A DNA stretch of 64,000 nucleotides from the NCBI RefSeq assembly GCF_046054155.1, contig NZ_JBEQCT010000007.1, positions 1-64,000 of the forward strand. The letters run 5' to 3'. Positions 54,372 to 63,364 of the stretch are shown here, piece after piece (within the stretch, counting starts at the first letter, position 1; each line of letters opens with the position of its first letter). Source of the DNA: Celerinatantimonas yamalensis (GTDB taxonomy: Bacteria; Pseudomonadota; Gammaproteobacteria; Enterobacterales; Celerinatantimonadaceae). Below the pieces are notes generated by a model. It was not told where the DNA came from and made no database searches. It saw nothing but the letters and a program-made list of their open reading frames with translations. The position numbers and the translations under genes were made by a program.

Positions 54372-57300
54372 CCACGCCCCCGGCGATGGGCCAGACGATC
54401 GAACATTAAATAAATAACCGGCGTTGAGAACAAGGTGAGCAGTTGGCTAAAGATCAACCCGCCCACAATCACCAATCCTAGTGGCACTCGCAATTCAGCC
54501 CCTGAACCATGCGCAAACATCAGCGGCAATGCACCGAGTAACGCGGCCATAGTCGTCATTAAAATGGGTCGAAATCGCAGCAAGCAAGCTTGATGAATCG
54601 CATCACGGGCACTCAGACGCTGTTTGATTTCAGCTTCCAAAGCAAAATCGATCATCATGATGGCATTTTTTTTCACAATACCAATGAGCAGAATCACCCC
54701 AATTAACGCAATCAAGCTAAATTCAGTATGGGTACATAAAAGAGCCAAAAAGGCACCCACTGCCGCCGTTGGGAGTGTCGATAAAATCGTAACAGGATGA
54801 ATAAAGCTTTCATACAAGATGCCAAGTACCACATACATCGTCAGTAACGCTGCCAAAATCAACCACAACGTATTGCCCGTCGCATGGTCAAAGGCCAATG
54901 CCGAGCCCTGATAAGCTAAACTCACCCGCTCCGGCAAGTGTAATTGCTGTTGAATATGAGCAATACTCTGCTGCGCGCGCTCAAGCGACACACCATCAGC
55001 TAAGTTAAATGAGATAGTCACTGCAGGAATTTGGTTAAGCCGCGCCTGCATCAGTGATCCATTTTGTAGTTTTACTGAAGCGATATCGGTTAGACGAACC
55101 ATCACTGTTTGGCTACTTGATGAGCTAGCAGATGTACTTGTCGATGAACTCGTAGTCCCCGCCAGATAGATGTCATTCAGATCTACAGGGCCTTGCTGAT
55201 GATTAGCACCTACCGACAACACCACCCGATACTGATTAGACTGAGTAAAAATCGTTGAAATTAGCCGTTGGCCAAATGCATTATACAGCGCCGTATCCAC
55301 ATCATCGGCACTAATCCCATAACGAGAGGCGACATCCCGATGGATGGTTACATAAGCGACGCGGCCTTGCATCTGTAAGTTACTGACTACCTGCTTAAAT
55401 TGCCCACTTTGACGCATTGCGCTGATAAACTTCGGCGTCCATTTTATCAGCGAACTTTTATCCGTATCCGCTAAGGTGAATTGATATTGGCTGGGTGTCA
55501 CCTGGTCATCAACGGTAAGATCTTGCAGTGCTTGCAGATATAAATGAATCCCCGCAATGCCGCCCACCTCTTGTTGCATTCGCTTAATAATTGCGGGTGC
55601 GCGTTCTTGACGTTGTGAAAATGGTTTTAAATCGATTAAAAGCCGGCCCCGATTAAGACTGATATTTTGTCCATCCACCCCTACTGTGGCACTGATGCTA
55701 GCTACTGCTGGATCGCTGAGTAACTTATTGACCACCTGTTGTTGTAAATGCGCCATTTTTTGATAAGAGACCCCATCACTGGCAACCGTGATCCCTCGAA
55801 TGGTACCCGTATCCTGCGCTGGGAAAAAACCCTTGGGGACCAGCGCATATAAACCAACAGTCAATGCCAAAATCAAGGTAAAAAAAGCTAACGTGAGACG
55901 CTGATGATCAAGGACTATATTCAATAGCCGCTCGTAGCCAGCTAACACAGCATCAAAAATCTGGCCCCCTTTTTGATAAAATCGACTCTGCTGCTCTTCT
56001 GGAATATGGCGCAATAAATAAGCACACAACATGGGCGTTAAGGTTAACGAGATGAACATCGACACGATGATTGAAACAGCCAACGTAATGGCAAATTCAC
56101 GGAATAATCGACCAACCACATCCCCCATAAACAAGAGCGGAATAAGTACTGCGACTAGCGAAAAGGTCAGTGAAATAATAGTAAAGCCGATCTGTTTAGA
56201 ACCTTTTAACGCTGCACTGCGCGGCGAGTCACCTTGCTCAAGATAACGAGTGATATTTTCCACTACAACAATTGCATCATCGATCACAAATCCGGTAGCA
56301 ATCGTCAGTGCCATCAAGCTTAAATTATTTAAGCTAAACCCCGACAAATACATCACCCCAAACGTACCAATGAGCGAGAGTGGCACGACCACACTGGGGA
56401 TCAAAGTCGCCGCTATATTGCGTAAGAATAAAAAGGTCACCATCACCACCAAGGCAATGGATAGCATCAACTCAAACTGTACATCTGCAATCGACGAGCG
56501 AATCGTCTGGGTACGATCTGATAAAATAGTTAATTGAATGCTCTGCGGTAATAGCGTCTTAAGTTGTGGTAATAACTGCTTAATCCGCGATACCACATTG
56601 ATTACATTCGCCCCAGGTTGACGGCGAATTTGAAGAATAATAGCCGGCTTGCCATTGGCCGTCGCGGATTGATATTCATCTTCACTGCCCTCGGTCACCG
56701 TTGCGACATCTTTGAGTCGAAGCGGTGCGCCATTGTCATATTTGACAATCAAATTGCCATATTCTTGGGGGCTACGCAGTTGATCATTGGCATCAATACT
56801 GACCGAATGATATTTACCATCAAACCCCCCTTTCGAACCATTGACATTACCCGCTTTGACCACGCTGTAGAGATCAGCCAAAGTTAACTGATGCGCCGCA
56901 AGGATATTTGGGTCTGCGTCAATGCGTACCGCCAATTGGTGCCCGCCGGCCAGCGAGACCATACCCACTCCTGAGATCTGCGAAATTTTTAACGCAATCC
57001 GTGAATTCACCAAATCCTGTACTTTATTTAAAGGCAATGTCGTAGACGTGACCGCAATCGTCATAATGGCACTATCGGCTGGATTAACCTTTTTGTAGGT
57101 AGGTGGATTCGGTAAATCTGAAGGTAACAATGAATTAGCCGAATTCAACGCAGCCTGAACTTCTTGTTCAGCCACATCCAATGATAGCGATAAATTAAAT
57201 TTAAGGGTGATCAGCGAGGCCCCACCGGAGCTGGTTGAGTACATTTGACTGAGCCCTGACATCTCGCCAAGTTGTCTTTCCAAAGTCGCCGTCACTGCAG

Positions 57301-57481
57301 TTTCCATCACCTGCGGACTAGCTCCTGGGTAAAGCGTCGTCACCTGAATAGTGGGATAATCGACCTGTGGCAAAGCGGATACTGGCAGCATTTTATAGGC
57401 TAACAGGCCACTCAGTAACACCCCGACCATCAATAATATAGTGGCAACAGGACGCTGAATGAACAGTCTTGATGGATTCAT
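54368..57481 (-). CDS. mdtB: RND efflux pump, MdtB/MuxB-like
   Basis: 1037 aa (E. coli MdtB 1040). FIQRPVATILLMVGVLLSGL helix 1, TGFVIDDAIVVVENITRYLE proton-relay helix, and GVILLIGIVKKNAIMMIDFA near 930. An unusual serine/threonine-rich insertion (TTSSSTSTSASSSSSQT, about residues 774-792) interrupts a periplasmic loop. Overlaps both neighbours by 4 bp, so the operon is tightly coupled. Confidence 0.92.
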   Translation of the reverse strand: MNPSRLFIQRPVATILLMVGVLLSGLLAYKMLPVSALPQVDYPTIQVTTLYPGASPQVMETAVTATLERQLGEMSGLSQMYSTSSGGASLITLKFNLSLSLDVAEQEVQAALNSANSLLPSDLPNPPTYKKVNPADSAIMTIAVTSTTLPLNKVQDLVNSRIALKISQISGVGMVSLAGGHQLAVRIDADPNILAAHQLTLADLYSVVKAGNVNGSKGGFDGKYHSVSIDANDQLRSPQEYGNLIVKYDNGAPLRLKDVATVTEGSEDEYQSATANGKPAIILQIRRQPGANVINVVSRIKQLLPQLKTLLPQSIQLTILSDRTQTIRSSIADVQFELMLSIALVVMVTFLFLRNIAATLIPSVVVPLSLIGTFGVMYLSGFSLNNLSLMALTIATGFVIDDAIVVVENITRYLEQGDSPRSAALKGSKQIGFTIISLTFSLVAVLIPLLFMGDVVGRLFREFAITLAVSIIVSMFISLTLTPMLCAYLLRHIPEEQQSRFYQKGGQIFDAVLAGYERLLNIVLDHQRLTLAFFTLILALTVGLYALVPKGFFPAQDTGTIRGITVASDGVSYQKMAHLQQQVVNKLLSDPAVASISATVGVDGQNISLNRGRLLIDLKPFSQRQERAPAIIKRMQQEVGGIAGIHLYLQALQDLTVDDQVTPSQYQFTLADTDKSSLIKWTPKFISAMRQSGQFKQVVSNLQMQGRVAYVTIHRDVASRYGISADDVDTALYNAFGQRLISTIFTQSNQYRVVLSVGANHQQGPVDLNDIYLAGTTSSSTSTSASSSSSQTVMVRLTDIASVKLQNGSLMQARLNQIPAVTISFNLADGVSLERAQQSIAHIQQQLHLPERVSLAYQGSALAFDHATGNTLWLILAALLTMYVVLGILYESFIHPVTILSTLPTAAVGAFLALLCTHTEFSLIALIGVILLIGIVKKNAIMMIDFALEAEIKQRLSARDAIHQACLLRFRPILMTTMAALLGALPLMFAHGSGAELRVPLGLVIVGGLIFSQLLTLFSTPVIYLMFDRLAHRRGRG

Positions 57482-58698
57482 TGAGCAGCCTTATCAGCAG
57501 CAATGATCGACACCACACTACCGTTGGAGAGGTTATCGACCCCCGTTGTGACCACTTGTTCCCCGGTTTTGACGCCAGAGGTAATAACTATTCGATCCAC
57601 CCCATCAATAGGACCGGTCGTCACAACTTGTCGGTGAACTTTATTATTTTTATCAATCACAAAAACAAAATCACCATCATCACTGAGTTGAACAGCGGCT
57701 TTAGGGACAACAACCACATTGTGTAACTGTTTAATACGCAGTCGAACGTTCACAAACTGATTGGGATAAAGTTGCTGCTGGCTATTCTCAAAGAGAGCTT
57801 TGAGCTTAACCGTTCCGGTCGTACTATCTATTTTATTGCTCATGAATTTGAGCTTGCCTTGAGCCAACTCTTTGCTGCCAGTCTGATTAAATACGCTCAC
57901 CGCGAAACTCTGACCATGCCGTAAGCCATGCAATACATCGGGGATATTCGTCTGTGGAATATTAAATGTTACGGCAATAGGCTGGGTTTGAGTAATGGTG
58001 ACCAGTTCAGTGTCATTACTGTTGACAAGGTTCCCGGGATCAACACTACGCAGCCCTGTGTAACCACTGATAGGCGCACGGATCTGCGTATAATCGATAT
58101 TCAATCGCGCAGAATCAATCTGCGCTTTATCCGACTGTACCATCCCCTGATATTGCCCCACCTTAGCGGTTTGTTCTTGTAAGTCTTGCTGGGAGAGTGA
58201 ATCTTCGCGGTAAAGCCCTTGATAACGAGTTAAAGTCAATTGGGCATCTTTAAGCAACGCTTGGTTTTGCGCCAGCTCGCCTTGATATTGAGCTAAGGTT
58301 GCTTGAAAGCCGCGATCATCAAGGCTGGCCAATAGCTGTCCTTTTTTAACATACTGGCCTTCGGTAAAATAAAGTTTCTCTAACGCGCCAGTCGCGCGAC
58401 TGGTCACCGTCACCGATGCATTCGCCACAACAGTTCCCAGCGCATGCAGATAGACAGAGACATCACTGCTGCTGGTAACACCTGCGTAAACAGGCACCGT
58501 CATATTGCCGAAGGAATGGCGCTTTCGCATCGATGAGCGATTCCCAGCCAAATTAGATGAAGCATTCGCGGTTTTGGCACTTGAGCTATGCGTCGAATAA
58601 TACCAGTACCCTGTAGCGGCGATACTGATGGTAATTACAAGGGTAATCAGTGCTGAGAAAAGGATTTTTCCAGAACAGTTGTTAGGATATCGTTGCAT
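57478..58698 (-). CDS. mdtA: periplasmic adaptor of RND pump, MdtA-like
   Basis: 406-aa membrane-fusion protein. N-terminal membrane anchor (about 12-32), then split lipoyl domain (VTSRATGALEKLYFTEGQYV; APISGYTGLRSVDPGNLV), helical hairpin (about 130-185), beta-barrel and membrane-proximal domains (VVVPKAAVQLSDDGDFVFVI). Links the two pumps to the outer-membrane channel. First gene of the operon; no dedicated regulator adjacent except the Lrp-type gene 230 bp upstream. Confidence 0.92.
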   Translation of the reverse strand: MQRYPNNCSGKILFSALITLVITISIAATGYWYYSTHSSSAKTANASSNLAGNRSSMRKRHSFGNMTVPVYAGVTSSSDVSVYLHALGTVVANASVTVTSRATGALEKLYFTEGQYVKKGQLLASLDDRGFQATLAQYQGELAQNQALLKDAQLTLTRYQGLYREDSLSQQDLQEQTAKVGQYQGMVQSDKAQIDSARLNIDYTQIRAPISGYTGLRSVDPGNLVNSNDTELVTITQTQPIAVTFNIPQTNIPDVLHGLRHGQSFAVSVFNQTGSKELAQGKLKFMSNKIDSTTGTVKLKALFENSQQQLYPNQFVNVRLRIKQLHNVVVVPKAAVQLSDDGDFVFVIDKNNKVHRQVVTTGPIDGVDRIVITSGVKTGEQVVTTGVDNLSNGSVVSIIAADKAAQ

Positions 58699-58929
58699 TG
58701 TCGTCCTTTAACGCGTTGACAAAATGGTTTTATGGTCCGTTTTTATATATAAACGCCCCAACAACCAAGAAAAAGCATTCACATCACAATGATGGTGACA
58801 GTGGCACCACGATTATTCAAATCAAAATACACAGCCAAGCTTTCTTTTACGCTGCTTTACATTATTTCGCTTAACTCGTCTATCATATTGCCAATATCCG
58901 TTGAGGCAAGTATATCGGCGCCTAATTTA

Positions 58930-59355
58930 TCAACGGTCAATTAATGTTTTCATCACGAGATGGGTACGCACGAGGGTCACCCCCGGCAGATGTTCCAGCT
59001 CATCGCGGATCGCTTCTAAACGACTCATTCGAGCGACCTGTACATACACCATCAGATCTACTTGGCCACTAATAAAGTGGCACATACGAATCTCTGGGAT
59101 CTTGGCGACTAACGACTGGTAATCGGTCCAATCGCTGTCATGGCAATACACCTCAAAATACACGCATAACGGTTCACCGTGTTCTGGATCAAGCACTTTC
59201 GCATGGTAACCGGCGAGCACACCACGCAGCTCTAATTGCCGAATCCGTTGCTGGGTGGCAGTGCGGGACAAATTAATTGTTCGTGCAATTTCACTAACAG
59301 GTAAACGCGCATTGTCAGCAAGCAACGTGACAATATGGTGGTCAAATTTATCCAT
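58930..59355 (-). CDS. Lrp/AsnC-family transcription regulator
   Basis: 141 aa. N-terminal helix-turn-helix (LPVSEIARTINLSRTATQQRIRQL, about 18-42) and C-terminal RAM ligand domain (HFISGQVDLMVYVQVARMSR). It is divergent from a YjeH-type amino-acid exporter, so it probably controls that gene in response to an amino acid. Not the global Lrp (164 aa). Confidence 0.9.
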   Translation of the reverse strand: MDKFDHHIVTLLADNARLPVSEIARTINLSRTATQQRIRQLELRGVLAGYHAKVLDPEHGEPLCVYFEVYCHDSDWTDYQSLVAKIPEIRMCHFISGQVDLMVYVQVARMSRLEAIRDELEHLPGVTLVRTHLVMKTLIDR

Positions 59356-59574
59356 TTTATAATTTTACTCATACTTTTATCTCCTTGATGGCAATACATT
59401 ACTCTGCATTCAAGGCGGTGATATTCAAGCCATGCTGTATCAATACAAATAGTCTAACAAAACCGTCAAAATCACTAGTAAAACAGCGAAGTTCACAGCT
59501 GCTAATTTTACGCGCTTTCATCTATGATTTAACGCTCGTTTTTCCTATTTATTAATGCTCAGTTAGAGGGTGTC

Positions 59575-60864
59575 ATGAGCCGCCTAAAACCACAACTTAG
59601 TTTATCGCAAGGCATCGCCTTATTAGCCACAACAATGCTTGGAACCGGTGTTTTTGTCGTTCCTGTACTTGCCGCACGTCAAACTGGCACAACTTCGTTA
59701 CTTGCTTGGGGAGCATTGCTGCTGCTAACCCTTCCGATTGCCTTCACCTTCGCTGCGTTAGGGAAAAAAAGTGCTCATGCAGGTGGCATTCCGCATATCG
59801 TTGGCCAAGCTTTTGGTAAAGAGTCCGAGAAGTTAACTGCATTTTTGTTCTTTGCTATCTTACCTGTGGGCATGCCTGCTTCGCTAGTCATTGGTAGTGG
59901 TTTCATTCAAGCCTTGATCCCTTTGTCTGGACTTGCAAATCTCGCGGTGCAACTAGGGATGCTATTAGGGATGTTGTTACTTGGCATCATCGGCGCGAAA
60001 GCGTCAGGGCAAATGCAAACGGTAATCGCATTATTAATTGTGTCCCTGATCGCCTCGCTGTGGTGGGTGATTGCGCCAAATGGGGTTGATTTCAAGATCC
60101 CACTAAGCTTAAGCGCACCACATACCTTGCTCAATGCCTTAGGACTGATGTTTTGGTGCATTATCGGCATTGAAGCATTTATCCATATGGGAGAAGAGTT
60201 TCGTTCTCCGCAGCGTGATTTTCCACTCGCGTTGATATTAGGAACGTTGTTAACACTGCTGATCTACTGGGCAACCAGCGTACTGGTACTGCACGACTTA
60301 CCCCATATTGTCAACGCACCCAGCGCGGCTGCGCTACCGATTATGACCGAAATTCATTTAGGATCAAAGGCTGCCATATTAGTGACCGTTTTGGGGTTCT
60401 TGGCTTGTTTTGCCAGCACCAATGTTTATCTACAAGGTTATGCGAGGCTGATCTGGAGTTTGGCCGATGAAGGCAAATTACCTCGCAAACTAGCAACATT
60501 AAGTGCACGCAGTACCCCTATCTATGCCTTAGTATGCATCACACTGATATCAATGCTAATGTGCTGGGGAATCTGGCTTGCGAATTTGCCGTTAAATCAC
60601 CTGCTGCTCTATACTAATGGTAATTATATTGTGATCTATCTCTTGGCAATGCTTGCGGCCGTGACATTACTCAAAGGCTATCAGCGAGTGCTGGCAGTTT
60701 TAAGTACGGCTATTACGCTGTTGTTTTTCTGGAGTTTAGGCCGGGCAATGTCTTACGTATTTATACTATGCTGCATTTTTATCTGCGCTCGCTTGATATG
60801 GCGTGCCTTTGGACATTGGGGAAACTCACGTCGACGCAAAGCCCTTGATGCATCGATACATTAA
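59575..60864 (+). CDS. yjeH: YjeH-like amino-acid exporter
   Basis: 429-aa APC-superfamily transporter with about 12 helices. LSQGIALLATTMLGTGVFVV and FWCIIGIEAFIHMGEEFRSP resemble E. coli YjeH, which exports methionine and branched-chain amino acids. AGAGGG lies 4-9 bp before the ATG at 59575. Basic C terminus. Divergent from an Lrp-type regulator, an arrangement frequent for amino-acid exporters. Confidence 0.85.
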   Translation: MSRLKPQLSLSQGIALLATTMLGTGVFVVPVLAARQTGTTSLLAWGALLLLTLPIAFTFAALGKKSAHAGGIPHIVGQAFGKESEKLTAFLFFAILPVGMPASLVIGSGFIQALIPLSGLANLAVQLGMLLGMLLLGIIGAKASGQMQTVIALLIVSLIASLWWVIAPNGVDFKIPLSLSAPHTLLNALGLMFWCIIGIEAFIHMGEEFRSPQRDFPLALILGTLLTLLIYWATSVLVLHDLPHIVNAPSAAALPIMTEIHLGSKAAILVTVLGFLACFASTNVYLQGYARLIWSLADEGKLPRKLATLSARSTPIYALVCITLISMLMCWGIWLANLPLNHLLLYTNGNYIVIYLLAMLAAVTLLKGYQRVLAVLSTAITLLFFWSLGRAMSYVFILCCIFICARLIWRAFGHWGNSRRRKALDASIH

Positions 60865-60919
60865 ATCACTGCGGATATATGCCACTATCTAGCACAGTGG
60901 CATACTCGTTTCAGGTTCT

Positions 60920-60944
60920 CCCTTAACTAAATAATAGTTAGGGG
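60920..60944 (+). terminator. hairpin after yjeH
   Basis: CCCTTAACTA-AATAA-TAGTTAGGGG gives a 10-bp stem with one T-G pair, 55 bp after the yjeH stop, followed only by TTT. Possible terminator; its 3' arm contains the AGGGG preceding a small ORF. Confidence 0.5.
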
Positions 60945-60949
60945 TTTCA

Positions 60950-61048
60950 ATGCACGGTCAAACCAATAAAAATGCGCAAAAGCTTGCTCAAAAGCCAATG
61001 ATGAAAAGTCAGCGTTTAAAGCTGCCCAACAGACGTTTCCGACACTAA
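60950..61048 (+). CDS. possible 32-residue basic peptide
   Basis: ATG-initiated frame of 32 codons encoding a highly basic peptide (MHGQTNKNAQKLAQ start, LPNRRFRH end; 10 Lys/Arg). AGGGG lies 5 bp upstream but within a predicted hairpin. No family recognised and the length is within chance, so this is tentative. Confidence 0.25.
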   Translation: MHGQTNKNAQKLAQKPMMKSQRLKLPNRRFRH

Positions 61049-61497
61049 GAGGACACATCGGCTTGATGGCTACATATTGAAAATATAATGCCAACGAACT
61101 GAAAAAGGCGAGCAGAGCAATGATGACAGAGCCTAAATACGCCCGCTTTTGTCTAAAAATTAACCACGATTTTACTTCAGCGCTGAATACGGTAGCAACT
61201 TGGCAAGTCTACTAAATGGATTTTGTACATATTTATTCGAAATTCGAAGCTTACCTTCATTCTCCATACAGATTGACTCGATTTAACGGCAAAAATACAA
61301 TATAACCACTCTTGAGCATAGATGACATGACATTAGGCGTAAATACTAGGAGTATAGAATACTCGAAACTGTTGCAAGCGATTGTGATCCTATATTGCCT
61401 GTCGTAGTAATCACCTCATTGCGACACAATACTGTCGAACACTCGAAAATATAGAATTACGCATTAAACATCATACATGTATTATTTGGCCAAAGGT

Positions 61498-61520
61498 AAA
61501 AAAGGCCATGAAGGCCTTTC
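61498..61520 (-). terminator. Rho-independent terminator of the EncFtn gene
   Basis: On the minus strand AAAGGCC-TTCAT-GGCCTTT followed by TTTT, 57 bp after the stop. It shows that the ferritin gene is transcribed alone. Confidence 0.82.
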
Positions 61521-61576
61521 ATATAAATCACTCTCAAATAGATGTACTGATTAAGGTACGCTCTCTTTAAAAATAA

Positions 61577-61867
61577 TTATTCATGTTCTGCTATAGGTTT
61601 GTCGGTAAAGAGAAATTTTTTGAGCTGTTTAGCAAACATCGGATTATTCCGACGTAACCATTCGATCATCATTGCGGCATGCTCGATCTCTTCATCACGG
61701 TTATGAGCCATAATGGATTTTAGTTCTGCATTATCACTGGCATCTACCCGCTGAGAATACCAATCAACGGCCTCTAGTTCTTCTTGCAAAGACATTAAAC
61801 CACGATGTAATTCTATGGTTTGCTGTGAAAGTTTTTCAATGGGTTCGTGTATTGATTCACTAGACAT
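61577..61867 (-). CDS. encapsulin-type ferritin-like protein (EncFtn) without targeting tail
   Basis: 96 aa. Strongly resembles the encapsulated ferritin EncFtn: HEPIEKL start, QEELEAVDWYSQRVDAS, MAHNRDEEIEHAAMMIEW and LRRNNP. The ferroxidase ligands correspond to E30, E60 and H63, with W36 next to the centre. EncFtn decamers oxidise Fe(II) and are normally packaged in an encapsulin shell through a C-terminal peptide; here the protein ends at about the end of the ferritin domain (FLFTDKPIAEHE) with no tail, and no shell gene lies in the window. GAGGG is 6 bp before the ATG. Confidence 0.88.
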   Translation of the reverse strand: MSSESIHEPIEKLSQQTIELHRGLMSLQEELEAVDWYSQRVDASDNAELKSIMAHNRDEEIEHAAMMIEWLRRNNPMFAKQLKKFLFTDKPIAEHE

Positions 61868-62647
61868 ATATTTCCCTCATTATTGTTGAAAATAGTCATC
61901 TGAACTAAGATTACTAATAGCATACGCCAATAGTGAGGTGGTGTTCAATAATTTTGAATAATAGTTATATTTATTCAAAGAGAACAACGACTAACAGCAG
62001 AGATCCATTTAAAATGAATATTATTATTCATATATTGAAGATATTTAATTTATTAGTTCTGGATTATTCTTCTGACCAGCTTCTATATTTTATCATTTAA
62101 TACCCATGTAATAAAAGCACTTAAAAAATTCATGAAGATATCATCCAATTAACGCATATTGAGTCCATATTGAATAATATTCTGAGAATAAACAACATTC
62201 TGCTTTTCAATATGCCTATAGTAAATAATCAGTCGCAGATAGGTTTATAAGCTATCTCAGCGGGCGATGTTAACCTAATTTAAACGACATCTTGGTTTGT
62301 TTGTGTACGAAGCATACTCTATTGGGTCATTTTTATCAGGACCAACTATTTGTTCACATCAAATACAGTGCAGCAAAAACTGCTCGACATTCCTAATTCA
62401 TCGTTAACTTTTTTTTGCAAAACCCCATACGTTTCTCTTTGAACTTTCAGATGTAGTCACTTAACGACGCATCACTTTTATTAGATTGACTGTCGATAAA
62501 TCTTAGTTAATTTAATCACTTAGATACTGTATGGTTTCTTAGTGATAGCTAAAAGCTGTGTAGATAAATTAATTAACCTCAGACCTGCATAAGTGCATTT
62601 TTTTCAAATCAAGTGATTTTAATGCTCAGTGGTTTAGGTTGAAACAA
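61868..62647. other. AT-rich region upstream of the EncFtn gene, rich in inverted repeats
   Basis: No gene. Perfect inverted repeats: TTTGAATAA-N9-TTATTCAAA (61953-61979), ATGAATA-TTAT-TATTCAT (62016-62033), GAATA-A-TATTC (62172-62182), and CATATTGAA ... TTCAATATG (62166-62174 and 62206-62214). Several share the half-site GAATA/TATTC. This could be the control region of the ferritin gene. Confidence 0.6.
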
Positions 62648-62957
62648 ATAGACAATGAATCGGGTAAGAGCAAAACGGAACCAGAACATGCTACATAAAT
62701 TTTAGCATTTGAGTCTCACTGACCAACAGAGGGAACACTTTGTGAAGATAGTGGCATACGCACTGAGTGGAATAGGCTTTGAAATCTCGGTAGCCAGATG
62801 GGTGAAACGAGAGAACCATCGTCATGACGTCACTCACGAAAAGCCGGAAAGTTTGTTTCTTTGCCCTCCCCTGAAGACATAAGATGCTCTCCCATCCGGG
62901 CGGGAAAGCCTGACAAAAGTCGTCGACATCCACGAAAATAACGTCTAATTAATTCAT
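62648..62957 (-). pseudogene. remnant of an IS982-family transposase
   Basis: Read on the minus strand from the ATG at 62957: two codons, a stop at codon 3, then LDVIFVDVDDFCQAF, MTMVLSFHPSGYRDFKAY and FPLLVSETQMLKFM, a second in-frame stop (62691-62693), and HVLVPFCSYPIHC. The order and spacing match the N-terminal third of IS982-family transposases (DVDDFC; E/D-MTxxxSFHxSxYRDFK; FPxLVSYTRxLK). The catalytic DDE region is missing, so the element is dead. Terminal inverted repeats were not identified. Confidence 0.75.
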
Positions 62958-63364
62958 GCCCAAGTCTTTAAGCAGTTGATGGTTCCAGTCAAACGATCCG
63001 ATCGCAGCTTGGGCATTTCGTTCATGTTCTCAAGCGCAGCGCAGCTTAGATTAATGAGCTTATTATTATACCTATTGTTTTTAATGCGTTGCGACAGTAT
63101 GGAATAACAGATAATTGAGAATGTAACCTGAAATTTTAATTGAACTTCAATTCGAGATAGGTTGTCGTTGTCTCCCATAAGTTTATAGGCTCAAATGAGC
63201 CCCTCTTGTGGCATGCTTGCTGTTTTTTTGATGAGTGATTTAACCCAAGTCCAAGGTCAGTTAGCTTGCCAGCGTTATTCTGTGGTAGCTGACTTAACGT
63301 TGAAAGTCGGGTTAAATCGTGATCAGAAAAGGCTCCTTCAATATGTATTATTTTGAGTCAGCCA
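62958..63364. other. accessory spacer between IS remnant and ABC gene
   Basis: No gene accepted. TGCCCAAG (62957-62964) and CTTGGGCA (63009-63016) form an 8-bp inverted repeat beside the transposase start. GATTTAACCC (63238-63247 region) and GGGTTAAATC (63308-63318 region) form a 10-bp inverted repeat about 70 bp apart, inside a 42-codon plus-strand frame without a ribosome-binding site. Confidence 0.5.

Larger units (their letters stand above)
60865..61576. other. gene-poor region after yjeH
   Basis: 712 bp without a convincing gene except a 32-codon ORF at 60950-61048. Holds a hairpin at 60920-60944 and the terminator of the EncFtn gene at 61498-61520. The remainder is AT-rich and stop-rich in all frames. 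Confidence 0.6.

Noticed and set aside
62954..63178. 74-codon minus-strand ORF upstream of the IS remnant
   Set aside because: As a whole it looks non-coding in its first half; only its 3' part may derive from another frame, noted as a finding instead of a gene.
63230..63358. 42-codon plus-strand frame between IS remnant and ABC gene
   Set aside because: No ribosome-binding site and no recognised family.
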